A stretch of 20,799 nt of DNA, from contig JAXFQS010000037.1 in the NCBI GenBank assembly GCA_034178815.1, positions 1 to 20,799 on the forward strand, given 5' to 3'. The notes below the pieces were generated by a model that did not search any database, had not been told where the DNA came from, and saw only the letters and a list, made by a program, of their open reading frames with translations. The stretch is from JAXFQS01 sp034178815 (GTDB taxonomy: Bacteria; Verrucomicrobiota; Kiritimatiellia; RFP12; DVOR01). Made by a program: the position numbers and the translations under genes. Shown piece after piece: positions 7,314 to 15,071 of the stretch. Each line of letters begins with the position of its first letter. Within the stretch, counting starts at the first letter, position 1.

Positions 7314-7628
7314 TTAGGCGATTGCCTTGACTTTGACAACCGTCAGATCCTGGCGGTGACCGACGCGGCGGGCATAGCCTTTGCGGCGGCGCTTCTTGAA
7401 GTTAATCAGTTTCGGGCCGCGCTTCTGTCCGACGACGGCGAGGGTAACTTGGGCGCCTTCGACGAAGGGGGTTCCGACCTTCAGGGTGGAGCCGTCGTTG
7501 AGCGCGACGACCTCGGCAATGGCGACTTCCTGACCGGCCTCGGCGTTCAGGCGTTCGACTTCGATGACCTGACCGCAGGTGACGCGGTACTGTTTGCCGC
7601 CGGTCTGTATGACTGCGTAAGATTCCAT
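7314..7628 (-). CDS. rplU: 50S ribosomal protein L21
   Basis: L21 of the large subunit, 104 aa, normal length. It begins MESYAVIQTGGKQYRV, the conserved family start, and carries the basic rRNA-binding stretch INFKKRRRKGYARRVGHRQ near 75-93. ATG at 7628 has AGAGGAAG about 5 nt upstream. First gene of the rplU-rpmA-(obg) unit, directly behind a near-consensus promoter. Confidence 0.97.
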   Translation of the reverse strand: MESYAVIQTGGKQYRVTCGQVIEVERLNAEAGQEVAIAEVVALNDGSTLKVGTPFVEGAQVTLAVVGQKRGPKLINFKKRRRKGYARRVGHRQDLTVVKVKAIA

Positions 7629-7668
7629 GGGGCTTCCTCTTCTTTCTCAGAATGCAAGCAAGGCACGG

Positions 7669-7697
7669 ATGATACTCTTTTCAGGGCGGAATGTCAA
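7669..7697 (-). promoter_or_regulatory. Sigma70-type promoter of rplU-rpmA-obg
   Basis: On the minus strand a perfect TTGACA (7697-7692), a 17-bp spacer and TATCAT (7674-7669). The predicted start near 7662 leaves a leader of about 34 nt with a clear ribosome site. This is the best housekeeping promoter on the minus strand and fits a ribosomal protein operon. Confidence 0.85.
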
Positions 7698-7765
7698 TCA
7701 AAAGTTGCCGGCGGGGGGGACTTTTTGCCTCGACATCCTCGATTCGCCTTTCGCGAAGGCTCCCG

Positions 7766-7865
7766 GAAGGTACCCGAGAACGCCCCCCGAAGGTGCCAAC
7801 GAGCCGTTCCCGAAGGTAGGCAGGATAGGGGGCAGAAGGTTGATACCCGCCGGAGCAGACGGTAC
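7766..7865 (+). repeat. 23-bp phased array of GAAGGT motif (array 2)
   Basis: In the divergent rplU-mnmE spacer the word GAAGGT starts at 7766, 7789, 7812 and 7835, exactly 23 bp apart, and a degenerate GACGGT falls at 7858, again in phase. The next bases are often [AG]CC; the rest of each unit differs. A small inverted repeat GCCTT/AAGGC (7746-7750, 7756-7760) abuts the array on its left. The array ends about 10 bp before the predicted mnmE -35 box. Confidence 0.75.
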
Positions 7866-7874
7866 GCTTTTTTG

Positions 7875-7903
7875 TTTCCAAACCCGCCGCGCCGTGCTAC
7901 AAT
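7875..7903 (+). promoter_or_regulatory. Predicted promoter of mnmE, suggesting a leaderless transcript
   Basis: TTTCCA (7875-7880), a 17-bp spacer and TACAAT (7898-7903). A start about 7 bp after the -10 would fall on or next to the A of the mnmE ATG at 7910. The bases just before the ATG (GCCCCT) contain no ribosome-binding site, which agrees with a leaderless mRNA. Confidence 0.55.
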
Positions 7904-7909
7904 GCCCCT

Positions 7910-9274
7910 ATGAGCGAAACGCCCCCCAACCCAATCGTCGCCGCCATCGCAACCCCCCCGGGAGCCGGCGGCATAGCCATCGTTCGCGCGAGCGGATCGG
8001 GGGCGCTCGAACTCCTGCCTCGGCTGATTCGCACGCCCCTGCCCGAACCCGGCACCTTCCGCCATGTCCGCGTGCACGACCCCCTCACCGACGAAGTGCT
8101 CGACGATGCCATCCTGCTGACCTTCCGCCGCGGCGGCTACACCGGAGAGGACGCCTTCGAACTCCAGACTCACGGCGGTTCTCTCGCGCCCCGCCGCGTG
8201 CTCGAAGCCATCCTCCACGCCGGTGCCCAGCCTGCTCCGCCCGGCGAATTCACCCGCCGAGCCTTCCTCAATGGGCGTATGGATCTGACCCAGTGCGCCG
8301 CCGTCGCCGACCTCATCGCTTCCCGCTCCTTGCGCGCGGCTCGTGACGCCCGCGCCCGCCTCGATGGGCTTCTTGGACGGCAGATTCAAGCCCTCTACGC
8401 CACCCTTGCCGACCTGCTCGCAGACCTCGAACATACGCTCGATTTCACCGAAGAGGAACTCCCCGACAGCCTCCTTCCCGACCTAGCCGCCCGTCTCGAA
8501 GGGCTCCTCCCGCCGCTCCAGAACCTGCTCGACCACGCCCGCGAAGGGCACCTTGTGCGCGACGGCGCGCTCTGCGTTCTCTGCGGTCGCCCCAATGCCG
8601 GCAAGTCCACCCTTTTCAACGCGCTGTTGGGGCGCAATCGCGCCATTGTCGCCGACCTTCCCGGCACGACCCGCGACCTCATCGAAGAGCATCTCCTGCT
8701 CGAGGGCATACCCTTGCGCCTTGTCGATACGGCGGGTCTGCGGGAGGCTCCCGAAGACGCCCCGGGGGCCATCGAAGCGCAGGGAATCCGCCTGGCCCGC
8801 GACGCGATTGCCCGCGCCGACCTCGTACTCTACCTTGTCGATGGTTCCCTTCCGCCCGCCCCGGACTTGCCTTCCGAACTCGCCCGTCTGCCCCGCGACC
8901 GCACCCTTGTCGTGCGTACCAAGGCCGACCTTCCTGACCGCACTGGAGAGGCCTTGCCGCCCGGGACGCTCTCCCTTTCGCTGGTCGGGGCAGACCCCGA
9001 TCTCGCCCCGCTCAAGGCCCGCTTGAAGGCTCTTCTTGACCTTCCGCAGAGCCAAACCGACACGCCGCTCGTCGACCTGCGCCAGGCGGAGGAACTGCGC
9101 ACCGCCCGCGCCGCCATTGGGCAAGCCCGCCCCCTGCTTGAGGCCCCCGACACCCTCCTTTTGGCGGCCATCCACCTGCGGCGCGCCGCCGAAGCGCTCG
9201 GGCGCATTCTCGGCATCGACACCGGGCCGGAGATACTTGAGCGCGTCTTCTCCCGCTTCTGCGTCGGCAAGTAG
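7910..9274 (+). CDS. mnmE: tRNA modification GTPase MnmE
   Basis: With MnmG it installs the (carboxymethyl)aminomethyl group on wobble U34 of certain tRNAs. The 454 aa protein has the N-terminal folate-binding domain (AAIATPPGAGGIAIVRASG; GGYTGEDAFELQTHGG near 75-90; PGEFTRRAFLNGRMDLTQ near 111-128), a helical domain, and an inserted G domain with GRPNAGKS at 226-233, GTTRD at 252-256, DTAG at 273-276 and TKAD at 337-340 in place of NKxD. It ends FSRFCVGK, the family's catalytic C-terminal cysteine motif (C451), so it is complete. ATG at 7910 gives the standard N-terminus; there is no ribosome site and the -10 box is only 6 nt away. Transcribed alone; divergent from rplU. Confidence 0.97.
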   Translation: MSETPPNPIVAAIATPPGAGGIAIVRASGSGALELLPRLIRTPLPEPGTFRHVRVHDPLTDEVLDDAILLTFRRGGYTGEDAFELQTHGGSLAPRRVLEAILHAGAQPAPPGEFTRRAFLNGRMDLTQCAAVADLIASRSLRAARDARARLDGLLGRQIQALYATLADLLADLEHTLDFTEEELPDSLLPDLAARLEGLLPPLQNLLDHAREGHLVRDGALCVLCGRPNAGKSTLFNALLGRNRAIVADLPGTTRDLIEEHLLLEGIPLRLVDTAGLREAPEDAPGAIEAQGIRLARDAIARADLVLYLVDGSLPPAPDLPSELARLPRDRTLVVRTKADLPDRTGEALPPGTLSLSLVGADPDLAPLKARLKALLDLPQSQTDTPLVDLRQAEELRTARAAIGQARPLLEAPDTLLLAAIHLRRAAEALGRILGIDTGPEILERVFSRFCVGK

Positions 9275-9605
9275 ATTCCTGCCAACCTCCCTTTCCCGCC
9301 GCTTGCCATCTTCCGTCCCCTTTCGACTTTATCTGCCGGGGTTGGGCCTGTTAATGAATTGACCCCTTTCGCGGGCACTGTTTGCGCCGCTAGGGGCGGT
9401 ATTGCCGGAGGGGGAGTTTTGTTATAAAGGATAGCCCGCGCTAGGCTGGGATGCGGGGCGAGTTTTCGCCGCGAGGGAGGTCTTGAAATTCCATATTCAA
9501 GGGCTGGTTCGTGACGGGAATTGCCTGTTGAGGCGGAAAGATTCTGGTTGCAGGGGCGGCGGCGAGGCTCGGGCGCGTTTCGTTTTCGTTGCGTGCACTA
9601 TTGCG
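9275..9605 (+). other. Noncoding spacer between mnmE and the Gfo/Idh gene
   Basis: About 330 bp before the next promoter in which I see no supportable gene. It holds a short inverted repeat CTTGAA/TTCAAG (9482-9487 and 9496-9501, 8-nt loop), a weak hairpin CCGC/GCGG near 9390-9405, and two related minus-strand words GGAGGTTGGC (9290-9281) and GGAAGATGGC (9314-9305) spaced 24 bp, reminiscent of but not in register with the 23-bp arrays. No intrinsic terminator with a U-run follows mnmE. Confidence 0.5.
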
Positions 9606-9634
9606 TTGCGCCCGTGGGCGAAATCGTGTATAAT
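9606..9634 (+). promoter_or_regulatory. Predicted promoter of the Gfo/Idh-isomerase pair
   Basis: TTGCGC (9606-9611), 17-bp spacer, perfect TATAAT (9629-9634) preceded by TG. The start would be near 9641, giving a leader of about 60 nt ending in AGGAGA, 8 nt before the ATG at 9702. Confidence 0.65.
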
Positions 9635-9701
9635 AGGGGCGCAAAACGACTTAAACCTCGGATGGCACGGTCGCTTGCCATTCGTTTCAGGAGATAGCAA
9701 G

Positions 9702-11252
9702 ATGCAGTTCAAAGCAAGCAGAAGAGGATTCCTTCAGGGAATGGGCGGATTGGCCGCCGCCAATGTCAGCAGTGGATGTTGTTCGCTCTGCCAGCCGGAC
9801 AATCGGATTCGCTTGGCCGCGGTCGGCGTGATGGGCAAGGGCTTCACCGACTGGTTGCCGATGCTCAAGTCCGGTCTCGTGAAGATGGTCGCCTTCTGCG
9901 ACTGCGACTACAACAAGCGCGATGAAGCCCAAAAGGCTTTGATTCGCGCCAAGGTCGACTTCGATATGTACTCCGTGCCGTTCTACACGGATTACCGCAA
10001 ACTTCTCGATGACGCGAGCCGGCTCGGCATCCAGGCCATGACGGTCTCCACCACCGACCACACCCACGCCCCCATCGCCATCCAGGCTATGAAGCAGGGC
10101 ATCCATGTCTATGTTCAGAAGCCCCTCGTGCGCACCTTGTGGGAACTCGATTACTTCAAGAAGACCGCCAAGGCCAACAAGGTCGTCACCCAGATGGGCA
10201 ACCAGGGCAGTTCCCTTCCCGGCTTCCGCCGCGGCGTCGAAGTGCTCCAGTCCGGCATCCTCGGCGAGGTGAAAGAGGTTCATGTTTGGACCAACCGCCC
10301 CGTCTGGCCCCAGGGCGCCAAAGCCGCCGCCGGCACCACCGGAAAGGCCGATGGGCTTCCCGATGGTTTCAACTGGAACGCGTGGCTCTCCACCGCCAAG
10401 GATCGCCCCTTCAAGGGCAAGTATGCTCCGGGCGCCAAGGGCTACGACCCGTGGAACCTCTGCGCCAATGTCTACCACCCGTTCAGCTGGCGCGGCTTCT
10501 TCGATTTCGGCTGCGGCGCGTTCGGCGATATGGCCTGCCATACGATGAACCTGCCCTTCCGCGGCCTTGAACTCGGCCTCTGCACCCGCGCCGAACTCTC
10601 CCTCATCGAGGATGTCACCGATGTCGCCTTCCCGATGAAGTCCACCGTCAAGATGACCTACGCCGCCCGCCAGTCCGCCGTTCAGAAGGGCAAGACCCTG
10701 CCCGAGGTCACCCTCTACTGGTACGATGGCTGCCAGAAGCCCAGCGCAGACCTTATGCCCGAAGTCGTCGCCGCCCAGGGCTCCGTCCCCAACACGGGTT
10801 GCGTCGTCCTCGGCACCAAGGGCATTCTCTGCTCCACCAACGACTACGGCGGCGACAGTTTCATCGCCCTCAAGGGTGAAAAGAAGGTCGTCAACATCAA
10901 AGACCACCCCGCCTGCAAGGCCATCGCCCACACCATCCCCTATCGCAGCGACTCCACCGCCGGCCAGGCCGTCAAGTCCGGCGCCGCGGCCGTCTCCGCC
11001 GATGGGCAGTACATCGAATTCCTCGATGCCATCAACGGCAACGGCCCCGTCTTCCGCGAGACCGGTTCCCGCTGCTACTCCGATGTCGACTACTCCGTGC
11101 CGATTATGGAATCCATCCTCGTGGGCGTCGCCGCCCAGCGCGTCGGCAAGGCCGGAACCGTCCTCAACTGGGACTCCGCCAACCAGAAGTTCGACAACGC
11201 CCTCGCCAACTCCTTCATCAAGCCCTATATCCGTCAAGGCTTCGAGTTCTAA
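9702..11252 (+). CDS. Tat-exported Gfo/Idh/MocA family oxidoreductase
   Basis: A 516 aa NAD(P)-dependent sugar oxidoreductase-like protein predicted to leave the cytoplasm folded. The N-terminus has a twin-arginine signal (SRRGFLQ at 6-12 and a short hydrophobic stretch). The Rossmann part begins IRLAAVGVMGKG near 36-47. The family's EKP catalytic lysine motif reads QKP at 139-141 (K140), followed by VVTQMGNQG at 161-169 and the GDMACH segment (D276, H280). Relatives in PVC bacteria and Bacteroidota act on secreted or periplasmic sugars; here the substrate is unknown. ATG at 9702 is preceded by AGGAGA with 8-nt spacing. Its stop overlaps the next start (TAATG), so the two are translated together. 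Confidence 0.88.
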   Translation: MQFKASRRGFLQGMGGLAAANVSSGCCSLCQPDNRIRLAAVGVMGKGFTDWLPMLKSGLVKMVAFCDCDYNKRDEAQKALIRAKVDFDMYSVPFYTDYRKLLDDASRLGIQAMTVSTTDHTHAPIAIQAMKQGIHVYVQKPLVRTLWELDYFKKTAKANKVVTQMGNQGSSLPGFRRGVEVLQSGILGEVKEVHVWTNRPVWPQGAKAAAGTTGKADGLPDGFNWNAWLSTAKDRPFKGKYAPGAKGYDPWNLCANVYHPFSWRGFFDFGCGAFGDMACHTMNLPFRGLELGLCTRAELSLIEDVTDVAFPMKSTVKMTYAARQSAVQKGKTLPEVTLYWYDGCQKPSADLMPEVVAAQGSVPNTGCVVLGTKGILCSTNDYGGDSFIALKGEKKVVNIKDHPACKAIAHTIPYRSDSTAGQAVKSGAAAVSADGQYIEFLDAINGNGPVFRETGSRCYSDVDYSVPIMESILVGVAAQRVGKAGTVLNWDSANQKFDNALANSFIKPYIRQGFEF

Positions 11253-12490
11253 TGAATAGAAGAGGATTCTTCAAGGCCGCCGCGGCGTTCGCCGCGGTCG
11301 GCGCCTTCGTCCCTCGCCGTGCCTTTGGAGGCACTCAGGGTAAATGCGGCAACAACCCCATTTGGCTGATGACCTCCGCCTTTCCCGGCGAGAGTTTCGA
11401 CGATGTGGTCGCACGCGCCAAGTCCGTCGGCGCGCAGGGGCTTGAACTCTGCGTCTTCCGGCGCGACTCCGACCGCAAAGACCACACCGCCACCCATCTG
11501 GACTACGAGACATTCGACCTGGAGGCCGCCAAGAAAGTCGTCGAAAAGTGCAACGCCAATGGGCTTCGCATCTCCGTCGGCTCCTATGACAACCTCATCG
11601 GCGGAGACCCCGCCCAGCAGGTCAACAACCAGAATCACATTCTCAAACTCATCCGCATCGCGGCGCTCCTCGGTGGAGACACCAACGATGTCGTCTGCGG
11701 CTCGTTCGTCGGATACGACACTGTCCTCGGGCGCACCGACCGCGGTTTTGAGAAGAACCTTGAGAAGTTCCAGAAGGTCTTCACCCCCATCGTCAAGTAC
11801 GCCGAAAGCCTCGGCGTGACGCTCTGCGTCGAGAACTGCCCGATGGAAGGTTGGCAACCCGCCACCGCGCCTGACGCCTACAACAACTTGCCCGGCTGCC
11901 TGGCCGCTCGCAAACTGATGTACGCGCTGGTGCCTTCCCGCTCGTTGCAGGAGACCTACGACCCGTCGCACGACATTTGGCAGCATATCGACCCGACCGA
12001 TGTGATTGAGGCGATGGACTTTACCCGGTTGCGCCGCGTCCACATCAAGGGCACCCGCAACTTCCCCAAGTCCGTCGATGCCATCCACTGGGGTCGCCTC
12101 TATCCCGAGCAGGTCGTCAATGCCGAGTTGGCCGAGAAGGCGGGCGTGCCGATCGCCAAGAACGAGTGGTCTCGTATGAACTACGAGCCTCGCCTGCCCG
12201 GTTTCGGCGGGAGCGATTCGTGCGATTGGACGAAGTTCCTCTCGACCTTGATGAAGAAGGGGTTCCAGTATCCCTTCGTCATCGAGAACGAGGCGGTCAA
12301 CTCCTCCCACACCGGCAACATGGGCGCGACTTTGCAGGGCTTCCGCGCCACGATTCTCAACACCGCTCCTCAGGTCTGGCCGCTGGGCAAGAACGGCTAT
12401 GCCTTTGACGAGGGGCAGATGAAGGCCGATCCGATGAAGGTGACATTGTCCAAGGACATCCCCGTGATGACTATGGACAAGATCTCCTAG
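11252..12490 (+). CDS. Tat-exported sugar phosphate isomerase/epimerase-like TIM-barrel protein
   Basis: A 412 aa protein of the xylose isomerase-like/AP endonuclease 2 TIM-barrel superfamily. NRRGFFK at 2-8 plus an alanine-rich hydrophobic stretch is a Tat signal. The barrel starts with IWLMTSAFPGESFDDVVARAKSVGAQGLEL. Candidate metal ligands are the glutamate in VENCPMEGW, D and H in YDPSHD, H in RVHIKGT, and the glutamate in FVIENEA, which occur in the order expected for the family. The ATG overlaps the preceding stop by one base. Pairing with a Gfo/Idh/MocA protein is a common arrangement in sugar catabolism; the two may act in sequence on an exported sugar. Codon choice changes from C-ending to G-ending near 12.0 kb, inside the gene. 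Confidence 0.85.
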   Translation: MNRRGFFKAAAAFAAVGAFVPRRAFGGTQGKCGNNPIWLMTSAFPGESFDDVVARAKSVGAQGLELCVFRRDSDRKDHTATHLDYETFDLEAAKKVVEKCNANGLRISVGSYDNLIGGDPAQQVNNQNHILKLIRIAALLGGDTNDVVCGSFVGYDTVLGRTDRGFEKNLEKFQKVFTPIVKYAESLGVTLCVENCPMEGWQPATAPDAYNNLPGCLAARKLMYALVPSRSLQETYDPSHDIWQHIDPTDVIEAMDFTRLRRVHIKGTRNFPKSVDAIHWGRLYPEQVVNAELAEKAGVPIAKNEWSRMNYEPRLPGFGGSDSCDWTKFLSTLMKKGFQYPFVIENEAVNSSHTGNMGATLQGFRATILNTAPQVWPLGKNGYAFDEGQMKADPMKVTLSKDIPVMTMDKIS

Positions 12491-12514
12491 TCTGTAGCCG
12501 AAGGGCCGGTTGCC

Positions 12515-12593
12515 GTCTGCGGGCGGCGCCGGTCCGAGGGCATCCCGCCGCCTGTTTCCCAACCGTTTCCCGATTCGCCTCTCGGCCGCAGAC
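12515..12593 (+). other. Nested inverted repeat upstream of the pilus operon
   Basis: GTCTGCGG (12515-12522) can pair with CCGCAGAC (12586-12593); inside it GGCGGCG (12522-12528) can pair with CGCCGCC (12546-12552). The outer stem is followed by ATTTT but not a proper U-run. It may be an RNA structure in the isomerase-pilus spacer, acting as 3' end protection or 5' leader structure. No convincing promoter is visible between 12491 and 12641. Confidence 0.4.
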
Positions 12594-12641
12594 GAGGCGG
12601 GGGATTTTGCTGTTCAACCGACCGAGTACTGGAGAGTAGAG

Positions 12642-13340
12642 ATGAAAGGATTGTTTCGTTGCTGTGCCGTCGCCGCCGCGCTAACCGTCGCGTCGGCGTC
12701 CTTGGGGCAGATGGCTTCGACTGCGGCTTCGTCCCGTTCGGGCGGGCTGGTTTCGGTCAACAAGGCCCGTGCGCCGAGGGTCAACCGGTTGCGCCCGGTG
12801 CCGACGCCGAAACTGGACTTCAGCGGGTTTCGGGCGGTGAATGCGCGTCCGCGGGAGTGGCTGGTGTTCGATGTGCTCTACAGCGTTCCGGGCTCGTGGA
12901 TCGACGAACTTGAGGTGAACTTTTATGTGATGCTCCGCCATCCGAATCCGGAGACGCGCAAGGTGGAGTTTAGTTTTTTCCGTTCGACGGTGGCGTATCG
13001 CGATGTGGTCGGCGAGCGGGCGGGGGCGAACTTCAACCGTTCGGGCGACCATATGGCAGGGATGGTGCTGCATCCGAACGGCTGGATGCGCTACGGCGAT
13101 CCATCGGATCCCGTCAAGGGGCTGATTGGCTTTGCGGTCGAGTTTTCCGTCAAGGGCAAGGTCATCGACCAGTACAGCGACATCAAGCCGGGGTGCGAGT
13201 TGGCGAAGGTCAAGGATTGGTGGAAGAACGATCAGGTGCTCTCTTCGGACGCGGTCAAGACGCTTGATGGCTATCTGATGGAGCGGGGCAAGACGCCTTT
13301 TGCGCTGGTCAATCCCGACGACTACGAAATGGTGAAGTGA
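12642..13340 (+). CDS. Secreted protein of the Amuc_1102-like pilus locus
   Basis: A 232 aa exported protein with an N-terminal signal peptide (MKGLFRCC, then AVAAALTVASASLG; cleavage likely before QMAS). The mature part is beta-rich: WLVFDVLYSVPGSWIDELEVNFYVMLRH (residues 73-100) looks like paired strands of an Ig-like or beta-sandwich fold, and the end is charged. I recognise no catalytic motif. The assignment rests mainly on place and size: it is directly upstream of a PilM-type gene, as Amuc_1102 is next to Amuc_1101 in Akkermansia. ATG at 12642 is chosen because it gives the signal peptide and has GGAG 7 nt upstream. Its TGA lies two bases before the next ATG. Function unproven. Confidence 0.6.
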   Translation: MKGLFRCCAVAAALTVASASLGQMASTAASSRSGGLVSVNKARAPRVNRLRPVPTPKLDFSGFRAVNARPREWLVFDVLYSVPGSWIDELEVNFYVMLRHPNPETRKVEFSFFRSTVAYRDVVGERAGANFNRSGDHMAGMVLHPNGWMRYGDPSDPVKGLIGFAVEFSVKGKVIDQYSDIKPGCELAKVKDWWKNDQVLSSDAVKTLDGYLMERGKTPFALVNPDDYEMVK

Positions 13341-13342
13341 TT

Positions 13343-15061
13343 ATGTTTGGCTCCAACCGCGTACTGACGCTCAATCTCGGTTCCGGAAAGGTTGTTCTGG
13401 CCGAGTTCCAGGTCAAGCCGGGTGCGCCGCCCGTGCTGTTGGACTATGGTACGGCGCCGATGCCGAAGGAGGCTGAGGAGCCGTTGCTCTTCGGCGAGGC
13501 GGTCGGTGAGACAATCAAGTCGCTGTTGGAGGCCAAGGGGATGCGTCCGGCGCCGGTGATGGTCTCGATAGCCGGCATGAGCGTTTTCCCGCGTTTTGTC
13601 ACGCTACCGGCGGTCAGCGACGCGGAACTTCCTGAGATGATGCGGGCGGAGGCGGAGCAGAATGTCCCGTTCCCGATTAACGAAGTGGTGTGGGACTATT
13701 CGGCCTTTTCGTCCGACGACCTTGGCGGGCGTCAGGCGATGATTGTCGCGGCGAAGGAGGAGACAATCCGCAATGTGGTTGAGGCGGTCAAGCAGGCGGG
13801 GCTGGAGCCGTCGGTCATCGACATCGCCCCTCTGGCGCTTTACCGCACCTTGCGCTTTGGCAATTCCGAGGAGGAGGGCTGTTCGCTGATTGTGGACATC
13901 GGGGCGCGTTCGACCAACCTGATTTTCTCGGAGGAGGGAAAGGTCTTCCTCCGTTCGATACCCGTCGCCGGCCAGGCCATCACTCAGGAACTTGCGAAGA
14001 CTTTCAACATTCCGTTCGACGAGGCCGAAGAACTCAAGTGCAATCATGCGTTCGTCTCGCAGGGAGGGGTGTACACGGTAGAGGATCAGACCTTGGAACA
14101 AATCTCCAAAGTCGTTCGTACCGTTATGACCCGTTTGCACGCGGAAATCAACCGCTCCATCAACTTCTACCGCAGCCAGCAGTCGGGCAGTCCCCCCGTG
14201 CGGATTTTCCTGACCGGCGGCTCGGCGGTGATGCCGCACATGGACGCTTTCTTCCAAGAGAAATGCGGCGTCGAGGTCACCTATCTCAACCCCTTCGCCA
14301 ATGTCGGCACCGGCAACGCCCTGCCCATCGAGGAGCTTGAAAAAGACGCCTTCTTCCTCGGCGAAGTGGTCGGCCTTGCCATCCGCAAAGCCCACAGTAG
14401 CCCTGTCGAAGTCAACCTCCTTCCCGAAGACGAACTTCGCGCCCGCACCCTCCAGTCGCGCATCCCCGTCTTCCTCGCGGCCGGCATCGGACTCTGCCTG
14501 AGCCTGGGCGTCTGGACGCTTTATATGGAGAAGCGCGCCAGCCAGTATGAAGGCAAGGCCGCCGCCGTCGAACGGCAACTCTCCGCCCTCGACGCCCAGA
14601 ACGCCCGCTTGCGCAAGATTGATCAGACCCGCCAGGCCCAGTACCGCAAAGCCACTTTCGTCGCCAACATCCTCCAGGCCCGGGGCGAAGCCGTCGAACA
14701 TGTCGCCGCTCTGCGCGACTGCCTCTTCCGCGGACTTTGGATTTCCGAACTCTCAGCCCTGAAAGACGCCTCGACCGATACCGTCGTCGGTGTCAAACTC
14801 ATCGGCCACGCTTGGCTCGACCGGATGGCCGAACTGGAGGCGTCCCAAGACACCGGAGCCGAGGGCAATAGCCGCCTGACCCCTGTCGAACAACTTTGCG
14901 ACCGCTTGCGCCGCCACCCCGCCTTCGGTAAGGAAAAAGACGATGTGCGAATCGTCACGGAAGGCGAGACCGGAGCCATCCGCAACTTCACCATCGAGGC
15001 CCGCTACGCCAATGCCCCGAAGCCCCAGCTGCCTAAACCCGCAGCCAACAGGCGCCGTTGA
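13343..15061 (+). CDS. PilM-PilN fusion, type IV pilus-like assembly protein (Amuc_1101-like)
   Basis: A 572 aa protein in two parts. Residues 1-350 are an actin/FtsA-like PilM ATPase domain: an N-terminal LNLGSGKVVLAEF, then VDIGARSTNLIF at 184-195 with RSIPVAGQAITQELAKTF following, EAEELK near 227-232, and the phosphate-binding FLTGGSAVMPHM at 289-300. Residues 354-572 resemble PilN: VEVNLLPEDELRAR, one membrane helix at about 374-394, a coiled-coil stretch to about 440, and a periplasmic alpha/beta domain. PilM and PilN normally are separate partners, PilM binding the cytoplasmic tail of PilN. ATG at 13343 is preferred over GTG at 13337 because GGTG lies 8 nt before it. Codon use switches from GCG/GAG to GCC/GAA near 14.0 kb. 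Confidence 0.88.
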   Translation: MFGSNRVLTLNLGSGKVVLAEFQVKPGAPPVLLDYGTAPMPKEAEEPLLFGEAVGETIKSLLEAKGMRPAPVMVSIAGMSVFPRFVTLPAVSDAELPEMMRAEAEQNVPFPINEVVWDYSAFSSDDLGGRQAMIVAAKEETIRNVVEAVKQAGLEPSVIDIAPLALYRTLRFGNSEEEGCSLIVDIGARSTNLIFSEEGKVFLRSIPVAGQAITQELAKTFNIPFDEAEELKCNHAFVSQGGVYTVEDQTLEQISKVVRTVMTRLHAEINRSINFYRSQQSGSPPVRIFLTGGSAVMPHMDAFFQEKCGVEVTYLNPFANVGTGNALPIEELEKDAFFLGEVVGLAIRKAHSSPVEVNLLPEDELRARTLQSRIPVFLAAGIGLCLSLGVWTLYMEKRASQYEGKAAAVERQLSALDAQNARLRKIDQTRQAQYRKATFVANILQARGEAVEHVAALRDCLFRGLWISELSALKDASTDTVVGVKLIGHAWLDRMAELEASQDTGAEGNSRLTPVEQLCDRLRRHPAFGKEKDDVRIVTEGETGAIRNFTIEARYANAPKPQLPKPAANRRR

Positions 15062-15071
15062 GGAAGCCACT

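Noticed and set aside
7755..7881. CRISPR array in the rplU-mnmE spacer
   Set aside because: The conserved word is only about 6 bp with a 23-bp period; CRISPR repeats are longer (about 23-47 bp) with spacers of about 30 bp, and no cas genes are present.
5700..7913. Very long open frame on the plus strand across obg, rpmA and rplU
   Set aside because: It is antisense to three certain genes, low in recognisable sequence and is explained by high GC and skewed third positions.
9361..9440. Possible small RNA or tRNA in the mnmE-Gfo spacer
   Set aside because: Only short weak hairpins; no tRNA arm pattern or terminator.
9723..9790. Lipoprotein signal at the GCC after the Tat region of the Gfo/Idh protein
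   Set aside because: The preceding residues (VSSGC) do not fit the usual lipobox, with Ser at -3 where Leu/Val/Ile is expected.
9687..11237. 516-codon minus-strand open frame opposite the Gfo/Idh gene
   Set aside because: Gly/Asp/Val-rich shadow frame of a C-ending coding sequence; no start context or family motif.
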